32,735 nucleotides of DNA from Deltaproteobacteria bacterium (GCA_003599365.1 QZJR01000097.1:1-32735); one strand, 5' to 3'; counted from the stretch's first letter, positions 1-10,250 are shown. The notes: generated by a model not told the origin, from the letters alone. Made by a program: numbers and translations.

Positions 1-97
1 GCGCGCAAATCACGAGGAGTGAAGCGTACTTATAGTTACGCTGCAACGACGAGGGATGCAGCGGAACGCCGCAGATGGACTTTTTACGAAGCCGTCA
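1..97 (+). repeat. Copy 1 (truncated by window start) of a ~155 bp TIR element (MITE-like)
   Basis: Sequence GCGCGCAAAT...CGCAGATGGACTTTTTACGAAGCCGTCA matches 7477-7631 (inverted) and 23424-23578 (direct). Confidence 0.85.
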
Positions 98-125
98 ATT
101 ATGGAGCGAAAAGGACTTCGGTTTA

Positions 126-201
126 TGGTGGGCCGTGCAGGGATCGAACCTGCGACCTACTGATTAAGAGTCAGTTGCTCTACCAATTGAGCTAACGGCC
201 C
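126..201 (-). tRNA. tRNA-Lys(CTT), CCA encoded
   Basis: Reverse complement GGGCCGTTAGCTCAATTGG...ACTGA CTCTTAA TCAGT...ACGGCCCACCA; anticodon loop CTCTTAA. Confidence 0.95.
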
Positions 202-203
202 TT

Positions 204-280
<77 letters not shown>

Positions 281-281
281 A

Positions 282-358
282 TGGGGTGAGTGAAGGGATT
301 CGAACCCTCGACCACTGGAGCCACAATCCAGTGCTCTAACCAACTGAGCTACACTCAC
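282..358 (-). tRNA. tRNA-His(GTG)
   Basis: GGTGAGTGTAGCTCAGTTGGTTAGAGCACTGGATTGTGGCTCCAG...CACTCACCCCA; anticodon loop TTGTGGC. Confidence 0.94.
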
Positions 359-384
359 CATAGGATAATTATAAGATTAATTTC

Positions 385-461
<77 letters not shown>

Positions 462-524
462 CCGTGTTTACAACCTCAAAAGCTTTGAAAAACAAACACA
501 TTTTTTAAAGATCTCAACCTTAAG

Positions 525-602
<78 letters not shown>

Positions 603-645
603 TCAAAAAGACAAAAGTGCTTAGTAGCATATAAACAAAAAAAAT

Positions 646-1266
646 TCAACCTTTTTCTACGCTCGTTTTTCCGTTTTTCAGATACTCTTTCAGCACAACT
701 CTCAGTTTCTCCATAGCCTTTGCCCGATGGCTGATTTTGTTTTTTATCTCTGGTGATAACTCTGCAAAGGTTCTCCGGTACTCAGGGACAAAAAAGAGAG
801 GATCATACCCGAAACCAAATTCCCCTCTTTCCTCAAATTGAATTATTCCCCTACATTCACCCTCGACGATATCTTTCTTTCCATCAGGGGTAACAACAGC
901 GATTACACATCTGAAGGTAGCACCCCTTTTGGATATTGGAACACCTTCAAGTCTCCTAAGTAGCTCCTTATTGTTTTCACCATCATTGGCATCTTCCCCG
1001 GCAAACCTGGCAGAATAAACCCCCGGCTCCCCTTTAAGGAAATCCACCGCTAACCCTGAATCATCAGCAATGCTAACCTTCTTGGTGAAAGAAGCTATAA
1101 CTTCCGCTTTCATCAGGGCATTTTCCTTAAAGCTTGAACCGCCTTCCCTGACAACAGGTACTTCTGGAATATCTTTCAGGGATAAAATCTCAACTTGCAG
1201 TCCCCTAATCAATTCTTTAATCTCTTGTAACTTTCCTTCATTTCTAGTTGCTATAACAATTTCCAT
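646..1266 (-). CDS. rdgB: RdgB/HAM1-family dITP/XTP pyrophosphatase
   Basis: MEIVIATRNEGKLQEIKELI start, SIADDSGLAVDFLKGEPGVYSARFAG and FGFGYDPLFFVPE motifs. Confidence 0.95.
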   Translation of the reverse strand: MEIVIATRNEGKLQEIKELIRGLQVEILSLKDIPEVPVVREGGSSFKENALMKAEVIASFTKKVSIADDSGLAVDFLKGEPGVYSARFAGEDANDGENNKELLRRLEGVPISKRGATFRCVIAVVTPDGKKDIVEGECRGIIQFEERGEFGFGYDPLFFVPEYRRTFAELSPEIKNKISHRAKAMEKLRVVLKEYLKNGKTSVEKG

Positions 1267-1989
1267 TTAAAAAAGATTCCCTATTATTTCCCTCTGCCTT
1301 GCAATCAGTTCTTGTATCCCTTTGGATGCCAGTTCTGTCATTTTATCTATCTGCTCTTTTGAAAAAGCCTTCTTCTCTGCAGTTCCCTGTATTTCAACAA
1401 ACAAACCGCTACCGGTCATTACGAAATTCATGTCCACTTCAGCTTTGGAATCTTCCTCATAATTTAGATCAAGAAGCATCTGTCCATCCAGCATACCTAC
1501 ACTGATGGCGGCTACGTAATCTGAAATCGGCATTTTGCCAATCTCCCCCTTTGCTTTTAGTGTATTGAATGCTTCAGCCAACGCAATAAATGCCCCTGTA
1601 ATGGATGCCGTCCTTGTACCACCATCTGCCTCTATAACATCACAATCCAGCAGGATGGTCCTCTTGCCAAATTCCTTCAGGTCTGTAACTATCCTCATAG
1701 AACGGCCAATCAATCTCTGTATTTCATGGGTTCTGCCTCCCTTTTTACCGGTAGACGACTCCCTAACTGTACGTACCATGGTTGATCTTGGTAACATGGA
1801 ATATTCAGCAGTTACCCAGCCTTGAGCAGTATCCTGTAAAAAAGCGGGGACCCTATTTTCTATAGTAGCGGTACATATCACTCTGGTATTACCCATTTCA
1901 ATTAATACCGAGCCTTCTGCGTGTTTTATATAGTCTTTTGTTATGGCTACCTTCCGTATTGCATTGGACATACGCCCATCATTTCTCAT
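1267..1989 (-). CDS. rph: Ribonuclease PH
   Basis: [64 protein letters not shown] motifs; stop overlaps the rdgB start. Confidence 0.96.
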   Translation of the reverse strand: MRNDGRMSNAIRKVAITKDYIKHAEGSVLIEMGNTRVICTATIENRVPAFLQDTAQGWVTAEYSMLPRSTMVRTVRESSTGKKGGRTHEIQRLIGRSMRIVTDLKEFGKRTILLDCDVIEADGGTRTASITGAFIALAEAFNTLKAKGEIGKMPISDYVAAISVGMLDGQMLLDLNYEEDSKAEVDMNFVMTGSGLFVEIQGTAEKKAFSKEQIDKMTELASKGIQELIARQREIIGNLF

Positions 1990-2195
1990 TGTCTCTCCCG
2001 GCTTTTAGGATGTGATACATTCTTTTTCTCCGATACTGTTGAAGCCACCTGTTTCAAGGTCTTTTCCCTCATACTCTGGATCAATTGTAACCGCATATAA
2101 GTTTTAGGCAGGCATTGCAAAGAAAAAGACAGGAATGAACAAATCCCGTACTATAAAGGTACGGGACAGGTAAACACTAAATACCCTTAAGTCAT

Positions 2196-2547
2196 TGGTG
2201 GAGGCGGCGGGAATCGAACCCGCGTCCGAAGATGTTCCACTTAAGCATCTACATACTTAGCCTGTATTTTAATTTCGCGTTTTAAAGCCCCTACAGGCAG
2301 GGTCATTAAAACACTAGCTTATTTTTGTTTTATCCCCTTTATATAAGCATCAAAAGGAGACTATCCTGCTAATCGGCGCTCCATCCAGCCCCGCAGGAAA
2401 GACTGGGGGAACGTTAGCCGCTTTAAGCGGCTAAGGCATATTCGTAGTTGTCTGCGATTATGTTTAGATCCTATTGTTTTACGAGTGAATAGGGCCTCGG
2501 TATGCAGCTTAGGTTTCAACTATCCCCGTCGAAACCATGTCGCCCCC
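2196..2547 (-). ncRNA. ssrA: Transfer-messenger RNA, one-piece; tag ORF ADNYEYALAA*
   Basis: Reverse complement GGGGGCGACATGGTTTCGACGGGG...GCAGACAACTACGAATATGCCTTAGCCGCTTAA...GGGTTCGATTCCCGCCGCCTCCACCA; adjacent to smpB. Confidence 0.96.
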
Positions 2548-2628
2548 TAAATTACTTCTTGCCGGCATAAATAACCAATAATATAAAAGGAGGTGTTTTA
2601 TTTAACCTATTTCAAAGAACGTGGGTAC

Positions 2629-3096
2629 CTACTTCAACCTCAAAGACCTTTCTAAATCTCTAGCTTCTGTCTTCTTCTTTATGCTCTCCCTCTTATCATA
2701 GAGTCTCTTGCCCCTTGCCAGCCCCAACTCTACCTTTGCCTTCCCATTTTTTAGATACATACTTAGAGGGATGAGGGTCATCCCTCTTTCGTTAATCTTC
2801 CCGATCAAGCGCTTTATTTCTCCCTTATGCAGGAGCAACTTGCGCTCTCGGAGTGGGTCATGATTAAATTGATTAGCATGGTCATAAGGAGAAATGTGTG
2901 TATTTATTAAATACAGTCCCCCATCCTTTATCTTAGCATAGCTGTCTTTTAGATTTACTTTTCCCAGCCTGCATGATTTTATCTCACTGCCTTTAAGCAC
3001 AATGCCTGCTTCGCATTTCTCATCAATAGAATAATCATGCCATGCTTTTCTGTTTTTACATATGATTTTTTCAGAGAATGATTTCTTTACTGCCAT
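2629..3096 (-). CDS. smpB: SsrA-binding protein SmpB
   Basis: KNRKAWHDYSIDEKCEAGIVLKGSEIKSCR...LARGKRLYDKRESIKKK motifs; next to ssrA. Confidence 0.96.
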   Translation of the reverse strand: MAVKKSFSEKIICKNRKAWHDYSIDEKCEAGIVLKGSEIKSCRLGKVNLKDSYAKIKDGGLYLINTHISPYDHANQFNHDPLRERKLLLHKGEIKRLIGKINERGMTLIPLSMYLKNGKAKVELGLARGKRLYDKRESIKKKTEARDLERSLRLK

Positions 3097-3325
3097 TTAA
3101 TATCGGAAAAATATAACCCACAATGTTTTTAAAGATCCAATGTCAATCCTTTAAAGGCTGTTGCCCAAATCCCTTTATTTTATTACTCTCATATCCTGAA
3201 ACATAAGGGAAGAAAGAATGCTTCAACGGAAAGATTGAAATGTAGTTCATTATAATACCGAGGCAAGGGAATGTCAAGGTATAACAGATGTCCCCCGACA
3301 AGAAAACTCCATCCCTTAAGCGATT

Positions 3326-4498
3326 TCACACGGGGGATTTAGAGGAAAAGATACAGGATTTCGATTCGGAGAGCCACTCGACAGCCTTTTTAAGACCTTC
3401 AGGGTTTCCGATATCGGCAAAAAATCTGTCGTTGTCTATATATGCAGAGATTAAAAAACCTTCTTCTATCAATCTCAGATAAAGGCTTATAATAGAGAAC
3501 TTTCCCGTTTCTTTTATTTCCTTAAATATTTCAGGTGAAGTTACATGAATCCCGTTAAAAGCCAGGTATCTAACCGGCCCTTTTGGCTGCCTTCGAATAT
3601 CAATAAGACCCTTTTGAGAATAGTAAAGCCCACAAACAATATTTATAGAATCGACAACAAAATAGTTTGTTGAGAGTCGCTCCCGGAGCACCAGGGTAAC
3701 CATGCTCTTTGATGCCAAATGGTAACGATAAACTGTCCTTAAATCTGTTTCACTTATGATGTCTACATTATGAATAAAGAAAGGTTCACTTCCCCAAAAA
3801 CCTTCAGTGTTCTTTAAGCCTCCCCCGGTATCCAACAGTTCAGGTTCGTGTACCGTTGTAAAGTTACAGTTTAAGTGCGTATTCTTTAAGTGAGTCTCCA
3901 CTTGCTCACTCAGATAATGTGTATTAACGGCTATCTCTTTTACCCCTGCTTCAATCAGCTTCTTCGATACCGCGTCAATAACTGCTTCTTCCCCCAGTTT
4001 AATCAATGCCTTAGGCACTTCCTTTGTTAAAGGCAATAACCTTGTCCCCAGACCGGCAGCTAAGATAAATGCCTTTCTACAAGGCTGTGCAAAGGCAATA
4101 TCCCATCGGAACCTCTCCTTATGTATGCAGTCGGTCTTAAATCCTGCCAGAGCTAAGTCCCTTTTTATCCTTTCAGCCATATAGACCGACCGATGCTGTC
4201 CGCCGGTACAGCCATAAGATGCCGTAAGATGCTCAAATCCTCGGGCTGAAAAAGCCTCACAATGACTTTTCACAAGCTCCAGAGTCAGGTGGTAAAACCG
4301 ATGAACATCTGGACAAACCTCAAGATAATCAACAACAGGTTTATCCAGCCCACTATACTCCTTAAATTCTTTTTGCCTACCTGGGTTGGGTAGTCCTCGG
4401 CAATCAAACACATACCCTCCGTGCCCATGTGGATCCTCAAGGGTATGGGAATAATTAAAACCAAAGCTATAAATCAATACAATCAATTTATTATCCAT
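3326..4498 (-). CDS. RapZ C-terminal-like domain fused to a MurU/GlmU-type nucleotidyltransferase
   Basis: N-terminus has YSFGFNYS, YVFDCRGLPNP, YSGLDKPV and GCTGGQHRSVYMAE (RapZ CTD signatures). C-terminus has KAFILAAGLGTRLLPLTKEVPKALIKLG, DTGGGLKN and NVDII (nucleotidyltransferase). Confidence 0.85.
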   Translation of the reverse strand: MDNKLIVLIYSFGFNYSHTLEDPHGHGGYVFDCRGLPNPGRQKEFKEYSGLDKPVVDYLEVCPDVHRFYHLTLELVKSHCEAFSARGFEHLTASYGCTGGQHRSVYMAERIKRDLALAGFKTDCIHKERFRWDIAFAQPCRKAFILAAGLGTRLLPLTKEVPKALIKLGEEAVIDAVSKKLIEAGVKEIAVNTHYLSEQVETHLKNTHLNCNFTTVHEPELLDTGGGLKNTEGFWGSEPFFIHNVDIISETDLRTVYRYHLASKSMVTLVLRERLSTNYFVVDSINIVCGLYYSQKGLIDIRRQPKGPVRYLAFNGIHVTSPEIFKEIKETGKFSIISLYLRLIEEGFLISAYIDNDRFFADIGNPEGLKKAVEWLSESKSCIFSSKSPV

Positions 4499-4508
4499 TG
4501 AATCAAAC

Positions 4509-4636
4509 TATAGTGAACGACATAAATATATTGACATCCCATAGACTGTCATTGCGAACGAAGTGAAGCAATCTCATGAGATTGCCACGTCGCTACGTTC
4601 CTCGCAATGACAACTTATCTTTTGGCGTTCACTATA
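4509..4636. repeat. Nested inverted repeats: outer TATAGTGAACG/CGTTCACTATA around a TGTCATTGCGA...TCGCAATGACA palindromic element (4547-4612)
   Basis: Arms read directly at 4509-4519/4626-4636 and 4547-4557/4602-4612. Confidence 0.8.
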
Positions 4637-4640
4637 AATG

Positions 4641-4746
4641 GTTCACACTGAAAAATTCCATTTTCCGCTTTCCGGAGCAGTTTTTTTGACTCAAAAATCC
4701 TGCTGATGTTTGCTCCAAAGGAAATTTTTCATTTTTCAGCGTGAAC
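4641..4746. repeat. Inverted-repeat element with ~16 bp arms overlapping the 3' end of the kinase CDS
   Basis: GTTCACACTGAAAAAT (4641-4656) versus ATTTTTCAGCGTGAAC (4731-4746). Confidence 0.75.
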
Positions 4747-5857
4747 TAATTAAACTTATCAACTTCGTTGGAGACAGAAAGGCATCTTCCGTACTTAATC
4801 GTTGTGCAAATTTTTGAAGTTGAGGGAAAATCTCACCTAAGAAGTTTTGTCCATAAAAAATACTCATAAGGTTCTTTGATGCCTCAGGGACCCCTTCTAA
4901 AAACCTCCAGTGCCCCTCTTGAACCGCCAAAAACAGATAAACCCCTAATGCCCGTAAAATCCTAAAAAGGACGAAAAAATAATAGTTGGACATAAAGTCA
5001 TTACGGGTTACCAGCCTTGCTGAATCCAAAACTTTCCAAATTCCTTTTGGATCTTTTCGAGAAGCTATTACCATTTCTAATTTATTTAAATAATCGGATA
5101 AAATGATTTTTCTTTCTTCATCAGAGATATTTGCTTTAGAAGCATAGAGTAGGGTTGCAACATCATATTGGAGCGGCCCCTGACGACCTGCCTGAAAGTC
5201 AACGTACCCGAGGCTCCTATCAGGGCGAACCATTATATTCCTGCATTGAAAATCCCGATAGAGGAAAAACATGGGCTGAGTCCCTGCTAAAATGTCTGTT
5301 AATCTGTTTAGTTCATTTTCTATTCCGGGTATCTTTAGATAATCATCTGCCAGGACAAAAAAATTATTCATAAAATATTGAAGGTCATCTTCGATGTTCT
5401 TTCGATCAAACACCGGGCTTTGGTGACAATTATGTTCATAATCAATACCCACATGACCCAAAATCTGAAAATCAACCAGGTCTTTTGCACTTTGTGTGTA
5501 AAGGGAGAGTACCTCTTCTTTGGATATAGAAGGAGATGAAATCCTTTCAGCAAGGGTTTCATCTCCCAGGTCTTCAATTATGTAGATCCCTTTATCAATA
5601 CTGCTTGTGTACAACCTGGGAACGGGGAGTCCCAGGGAGTATAAGTGTTTGCAAAAATATAGAAAAGAACGATTTTCTTTGTCATCTTGCCCATAGACAC
5701 CAATCAAAGTTCCCTCATCATGATACAGGCGGAAATACTTCCGCTTTGATGCATCCCCGGGCAAGGAGTCCATCTTTATCAAATCTGTATTGCAGGATTT
5801 TTTAAGAAGGATATTGAATTGTTTTTTGAGTTTTGAATGAAATGTGGAATCAAGCAT
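4736..5857 (-). CDS. APH-family sugar kinase, probable AmgK-like (N-acetylmuramate/GlcNAc anomeric kinase)
   Basis: SLPGDASKRKYFRL start, FLYRDFQCRNIMV catalytic loop, GYVDFQAGRQGPLQYDVATLLY metal-binding motif; next to the nucleotidyltransferase gene. Confidence 0.75.
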   Translation of the reverse strand: MLDSTFHSKLKKQFNILLKKSCNTDLIKMDSLPGDASKRKYFRLYHDEGTLIGVYGQDDKENRSFLYFCKHLYSLGLPVPRLYTSSIDKGIYIIEDLGDETLAERISSPSISKEEVLSLYTQSAKDLVDFQILGHVGIDYEHNCHQSPVFDRKNIEDDLQYFMNNFFVLADDYLKIPGIENELNRLTDILAGTQPMFFLYRDFQCRNIMVRPDRSLGYVDFQAGRQGPLQYDVATLLYASKANISDEERKIILSDYLNKLEMVIASRKDPKGIWKVLDSARLVTRNDFMSNYYFFVLFRILRALGVYLFLAVQEGHWRFLEGVPEASKNLMSIFYGQNFLGEIFPQLQKFAQRLSTEDAFLSPTKLISLISSR

Positions 5858-5882
5858 TTGAGGGGTTAAGGCAATAGCTAAA

Positions 5883-7394
5883 TCATTCCTTTCCCGGCAT
5901 CTTAAGCACTACATATAGTGCACTATCGGCTCTCCTGATAAGCAGAAGAAGACTATCTCCCTTTACCTTGCTCAGGATAGCCATATAATTTCCCAAATCT
6001 TTAACAGGGTTACGGTTTATCTCTTTTATCAGGTCCCCTTGTTTTATTCCGGCCTCATCTGCCGGGCTGCCTGCAACAACGTCGGTTACCAAAACCCCTC
6101 TTTCACCCGCGTATCCAAACTGTTTTGCAATATCCGGGGTCAGATTTTGCACTACCACCCCCAGTTTTTCTCCTGCTTGTTCCCTCGAAGCAACTATTTC
6201 CTTTTCTGGAAATTCTCCAATTATTACCTTTAAGATATTTTCCTTTCCATCTCTTATAATCTTTACTTTTGCTTCCTTTCCCACATTGAGAGTTGCGACA
6301 AGCCTTGGCAACATATTCATCTCGTCGATCTTTTTCCCGTCCAGTTCTATTATTATGTCTCCCTGCTTAATCCCTGCTTTATCCGCAGGACCACCTTCCT
6401 CAACATCGGCAACCAGCGCGCCTTCGGCCTCTCTCAACCCGAATGACTTTGCTATCTCAGTAGTGACCTTCTGTATTACAACACCCAACCATCCTCGGAT
6501 TACCTTTCCCTTTTCTTTGAGTTGGGGGATAAGCCCTTTTGCCATATTAATCGGGATTGCAAACCCTATCCCCTGCCCACTGGAAATAATAGCGGTATTA
6601 ATGCCAATTACCTCTCCTTTCAGGTTAATCAGGGGACCTCCGCTATTTCCCGGATTTATAGAAGCATCAGTCTGTATAAAATTATCATAGGGGCCGGCTC
6701 CGATAATCCTTCCTTTAGCACTTACAATCCCTGCCGTAACTGTATGATCAAGCCCGAAGGGATTTCCAATGGCCATTACCCATTCCCCCACCTGTAATTC
6801 ATCCGAGTTGCCCAGCTTAACTACAGGCAGGTTCCCCCATGATTTTATCTTTATTAAGGCCATATCAGTTTTGGAGTCTTTCCCCTTTACCTCTGCTTTA
6901 AACTCCTTTCCGTTTTGGAGTTTGACCTTTATTTCATCTGCCCCCTGAATCACATGGTAATTGGTCAAAATATAACCATCCTTGTCTATAATGAATCCGG
7001 AACCCAAACTGGTTTGTTTGAAATCCTTGGGAACCATGTCCTCAAAAAATTTATCGAAAAAGTCTCTAAAAGGGCTTCTTTCACCAAAAGGACCCTGAAA
7101 AGGTGTAAATCCCTGCCTTCCCCTATGAATAACCTTTGTAGTACTGATGTTGACAACTGCCGGTTCTAACTCTTTTGCCAGTTCAACAAAAGACGGCAGT
7201 TGAGCAGACACTGTTGATGATTTGTTTTCAACATTCTTGTCTTTTTCCTGTCCAAAAGTAGAAATGGCTTTTAAGGAGGGTGTTAACTTCAGTTCTGAAG
7301 CCACGATTATACCTACTACAAACGAAGCTATAATTATCCCTATTAAAGTCTTTAGTCCATATCTGTGTTTCATAATATCCTCCCGTTCCTTCAT
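5883..7394 (-). CDS. degP: Do/HtrA-family periplasmic serine protease with two PDZ domains
   Basis: Triad motifs YILTNYHVIQGADE, TDMALIKI, NPGNSGGPLINLKGEVIGINTAI; two PDZ segments. Confidence 0.93.
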   Translation of the reverse strand: MKEREDIMKHRYGLKTLIGIIIASFVVGIIVASELKLTPSLKAISTFGQEKDKNVENKSSTVSAQLPSFVELAKELEPAVVNISTTKVIHRGRQGFTPFQGPFGERSPFRDFFDKFFEDMVPKDFKQTSLGSGFIIDKDGYILTNYHVIQGADEIKVKLQNGKEFKAEVKGKDSKTDMALIKIKSWGNLPVVKLGNSDELQVGEWVMAIGNPFGLDHTVTAGIVSAKGRIIGAGPYDNFIQTDASINPGNSGGPLINLKGEVIGINTAIISSGQGIGFAIPINMAKGLIPQLKEKGKVIRGWLGVVIQKVTTEIAKSFGLREAEGALVADVEEGGPADKAGIKQGDIIIELDGKKIDEMNMLPRLVATLNVGKEAKVKIIRDGKENILKVIIGEFPEKEIVASREQAGEKLGVVVQNLTPDIAKQFGYAGERGVLVTDVVAGSPADEAGIKQGDLIKEINRNPVKDLGNYMAILSKVKGDSLLLLIRRADSALYVVLKMPGKE

Positions 7395-7476
7395 GAAGTC
7401 TGCATAGCCCGTCCTGAAAAACGAAAAATTTCCTTTTGGGCGAATCCGCTTATGATAATGTCATATAACACAAATA

Positions 7477-7631
7477 TGACGGCTTCGTAAAAAGTCCATC
7501 TGCGGCGTTCCGCTGCATCCTCAGTCATTGCAGCGTACAGGTAAGTACGCATCATTCCTTCGGATTTGCGCGCCTTGCATCTGAAGCTTTTTACTGTGCC
7601 GTCTGATTTTTGACTTTTTACGACTTCATCA
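7477..7631 (-). repeat. Copy 2 of the ~155 bp TIR element (MITE-like)
   Basis: Reverse complement TGATGAAGTCGTAAAAAGTC...GACTTTTTACGAAGCCGTCA, collinear with copy 3. Confidence 0.9.
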
Positions 7632-7716
7632 AATATAGGCGGATCAAAAACCGGAAATAGGAAATTGTGAATGGATTTTATTCTATTTACGCCTCCCGAC
7701 TTTTGATTTCCGATTT

Positions 7717-9201
7717 TTAGGTATTTAGATCCAATTTTACCATTAATTTTAAATTAGTTCCCGGATGTATATTGTCTTTAATCCCTATTTTATTCCAATA
7801 TCGAATCTCTGAAGTTTTTAGATCGTACCTCTGGGCAATATTCCATAGGGTATCCCCTTTTCTTACAGTATATATTATCTCCTTTCTCTCGTGGTCCAAG
7901 TATCCTTTTTTTGCAACCTTACTGAGGAGGAAACCTCTTTTTTTATCTGTGTCTCTCTTCGCAATCTTAGAACTTCCAACAGGGATAATTAGAGTCCTTC
8001 CAGCTTTTATACTCTTTGGTTTTTTTATCTTATTTAACTGCATGATCGGCTCTGTACCGGTATCGTATAGGCTGGCAATCCTTGACAGAGTTTCTCCCCT
8101 TTTGACAGTATGTCTTATGAAGGCAGATCTATCGCTAGGTTCTGTTTTGACAAGGCTTTTAGCAAATATTTCTTTTCTGCCGATAGGAACTTTAACTTCA
8201 TAGTCAGGATAGTTTGGGGGTGTATATCCTTTTTTCAGTTCAGGATTTAACATCTTTATAGTATCGTAATCCGTTTTACACGCCCTGGCAATGACCTTTA
8301 GATTGGTAGTATCACGAATCTGAACTTTATTATATGTAAGTGGGAGCTTGTAATCTATGTCATCGAACCCGTATTTTTCAGGGTTCTTAGCTATGATTAC
8401 ACCGGCTATCAGTTGAGGCACATAGTCCTTTGTCTCTCTCGCCAGATAGGGATGCTTTGTTATCTCCCAGAAATCCTTGGTGTTATATCTCTCAATCGCC
8501 TGCGCAATCTTGTTCTCCCCTGCATTGTAAGCGGCAGCAGCCAGGTACCAGCAACCAAACATATCATAGAGGTTTTTCAAGTATCTTGCTGCAGCTATGG
8601 TGGCTTTTTCAGGGTCCCTCCTCTCATCGATCCATCTGTCAACCCTCATTCCGTATCTTTGCCCTGTTCCTTTAATGAACTGCCAGGGGCCGCTGGCATG
8701 GGCACGAGAGTATGCATTAGGGTTAAATCCACTTTCTATCATTGCCATATAGACAAGATCCTCGGGCAAGCTATTTTTCCTGAATATCTCTTTCATCATT
8801 GGAACATACTTGTATGCCATGGACAGCCATCTCGAAAAGACCTTCTTCCTGCTTGTTTGAAAATAATGGATGAAATTCTCAACACTTTCATTAACTACAA
8901 TTGGAATATCGTATTTCCGTTCCTTCTTAAAAAGCACATCGGAGTCCTTGCTCTCAAGTTCATCGCTTTCCGCAACGGGTCCTTTATTGGCCTCTTCTCT
9001 TAATAAATACGGTGGAGGTTTATCTTCACGTGTAAAATCATAATTATCAGAATAAATGCTTCCAGCATTAGGTAGACTTTTTATTGTATCCCCTTTCACC
9101 CATCCTGTGAAAAAAAGGGAGAAAACTAAGACTAAAATACTAACCCTTATAATTGTAATGGGTCTCAATATTGTTTTACCTATATCACTAGCATTATACA
9201 T
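7717..9201 (-). CDS. mltD: MltD-like membrane-bound lytic transglycosylase with C-terminal LysM domains
   Basis: MAMIESGFNPNAYSRAHASGPWQFIKGTGQRYGM (SLT), AAAAYNAGENK; LysM HTVKRGETLSRIASLY and YTVRKGDTLWNIAQRY. Confidence 0.92.
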   Translation of the reverse strand: MYNASDIGKTILRPITIIRVSILVLVFSLFFTGWVKGDTIKSLPNAGSIYSDNYDFTREDKPPPYLLREEANKGPVAESDELESKDSDVLFKKERKYDIPIVVNESVENFIHYFQTSRKKVFSRWLSMAYKYVPMMKEIFRKNSLPEDLVYMAMIESGFNPNAYSRAHASGPWQFIKGTGQRYGMRVDRWIDERRDPEKATIAAARYLKNLYDMFGCWYLAAAAYNAGENKIAQAIERYNTKDFWEITKHPYLARETKDYVPQLIAGVIIAKNPEKYGFDDIDYKLPLTYNKVQIRDTTNLKVIARACKTDYDTIKMLNPELKKGYTPPNYPDYEVKVPIGRKEIFAKSLVKTEPSDRSAFIRHTVKRGETLSRIASLYDTGTEPIMQLNKIKKPKSIKAGRTLIIPVGSSKIAKRDTDKKRGFLLSKVAKKGYLDHERKEIIYTVRKGDTLWNIAQRYDLKTSEIRYWNKIGIKDNIHPGTNLKLMVKLDLNT

Positions 9202-9629
9202 ATAATAAACTCCTTTGCCTTAAATGAGGCCTTTGAATTTTTTCATAAAGTTAGTATAAAGTGTTCTTAGGAAGACAAATTGAAAGCCATCTCAGTGAAA
9301 TATGCTTTGCATTTCACAGAACAGGTCTGCCGACACATGATGTCCCAAATGTTCTTTAGAATCGTTGTAAACATGGCCATGTAAGCACTATCATTCGACA
9401 GTTTATGCAAAAGCATCACTTCACTATTTAACTTTAACATAGATAGATTAAACAAAATTTATAATAAAGTCAAGGAAAAGCAACAGGAAAAAGTAGATGG
9501 AAAAGAGGGGTGGAAAAGATTCCTTGTAAAATAAACACATATCTGATAAAAAATTGAATATTAAGTATATAACTGAAGAGATGGAGCGTCTTCGTTTACA
9601 CGAATGTACGAGTGTCCTTCAGAAGATGA

Positions 9630-10250
9630 GGACTTCCTGGAGAGAATGGAAGGATTGGTCTCCAGTGTTTTGCGGCGGCAAAGCGGGCCGTAGAGAATTG
9701 CCAACGGCACGACATCATGGTGATCGGCGGTCTGATCTTCGGATTGCCCGATGATGACGAAGAGGCCATCAAGCGTAACTATCAATTTTTAATTGATCTG
9801 GGGGCGGACGCCTCCTACTGTCAGATGCTGTCGCCCTATCCCAAGACCAAACTCAGAGAGGATCTGATCAGAGAGGGGCTGGTCACGAATCACAATCGTT
9901 ATGAGCGGTATAACGGCCTCTGGGCAAATGTGAAAACGAGGCATCTGGAAGCGGAGCAATTGCAGTATGCCTTCTGGTATTACAGACAGACCGTTCTGGG
10001 CTGGTGGAAACCATCGGCCTTCGCAAAAAGGCAGGGCCGGCTATGGACGTTCGTCTGGACACACATAGTCAAGCCTGTCATGAAATTTTTCATTGACAGG
10101 CAGATCCGTAAGATCGGATGGAAGGGCCGGTATCAAAGAAATATACGGCGCCTGGAGAGGATGAACCGCTTTGAGGATATGAAAAGGTTCAGCGGTGATG
10201 AAGCCCCTGAGCAGCAGGGAATCCGCGGACCCGAAGGAGATTTTTCATAA
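9630..10250 (+). pseudogene. 5'-truncated radical SAM (B12-binding family type) C-terminal fragment
   Basis: Open frame after an in-frame TGA near 9627 reads ENGRIGLQCFAAAKRAVENCQRHDIMVIGGLIFGLPDDDEEAIKRNYQFL...LSPYPKTKLREDL; no CxxxCxxC domain upstream. Confidence 0.7.

Noticed and set aside
6286-6797. Plus-strand ORFs of 134 and 91 aa inside htrA
   Set aside because: Antisense to a clearly conserved protease; composition is that of a shadow ORF.
8413-9003. 196-aa plus-strand ORF opposite mltD
   Set aside because: Shadow ORF over a conserved SLT/LysM gene with no recognisable motif.
9267-9455. 62-aa minus ORF MFNLSMLKLNSEV...
   Set aside because: No recognisable family, short and AT-rich; may be a gene remnant but cannot be supported.
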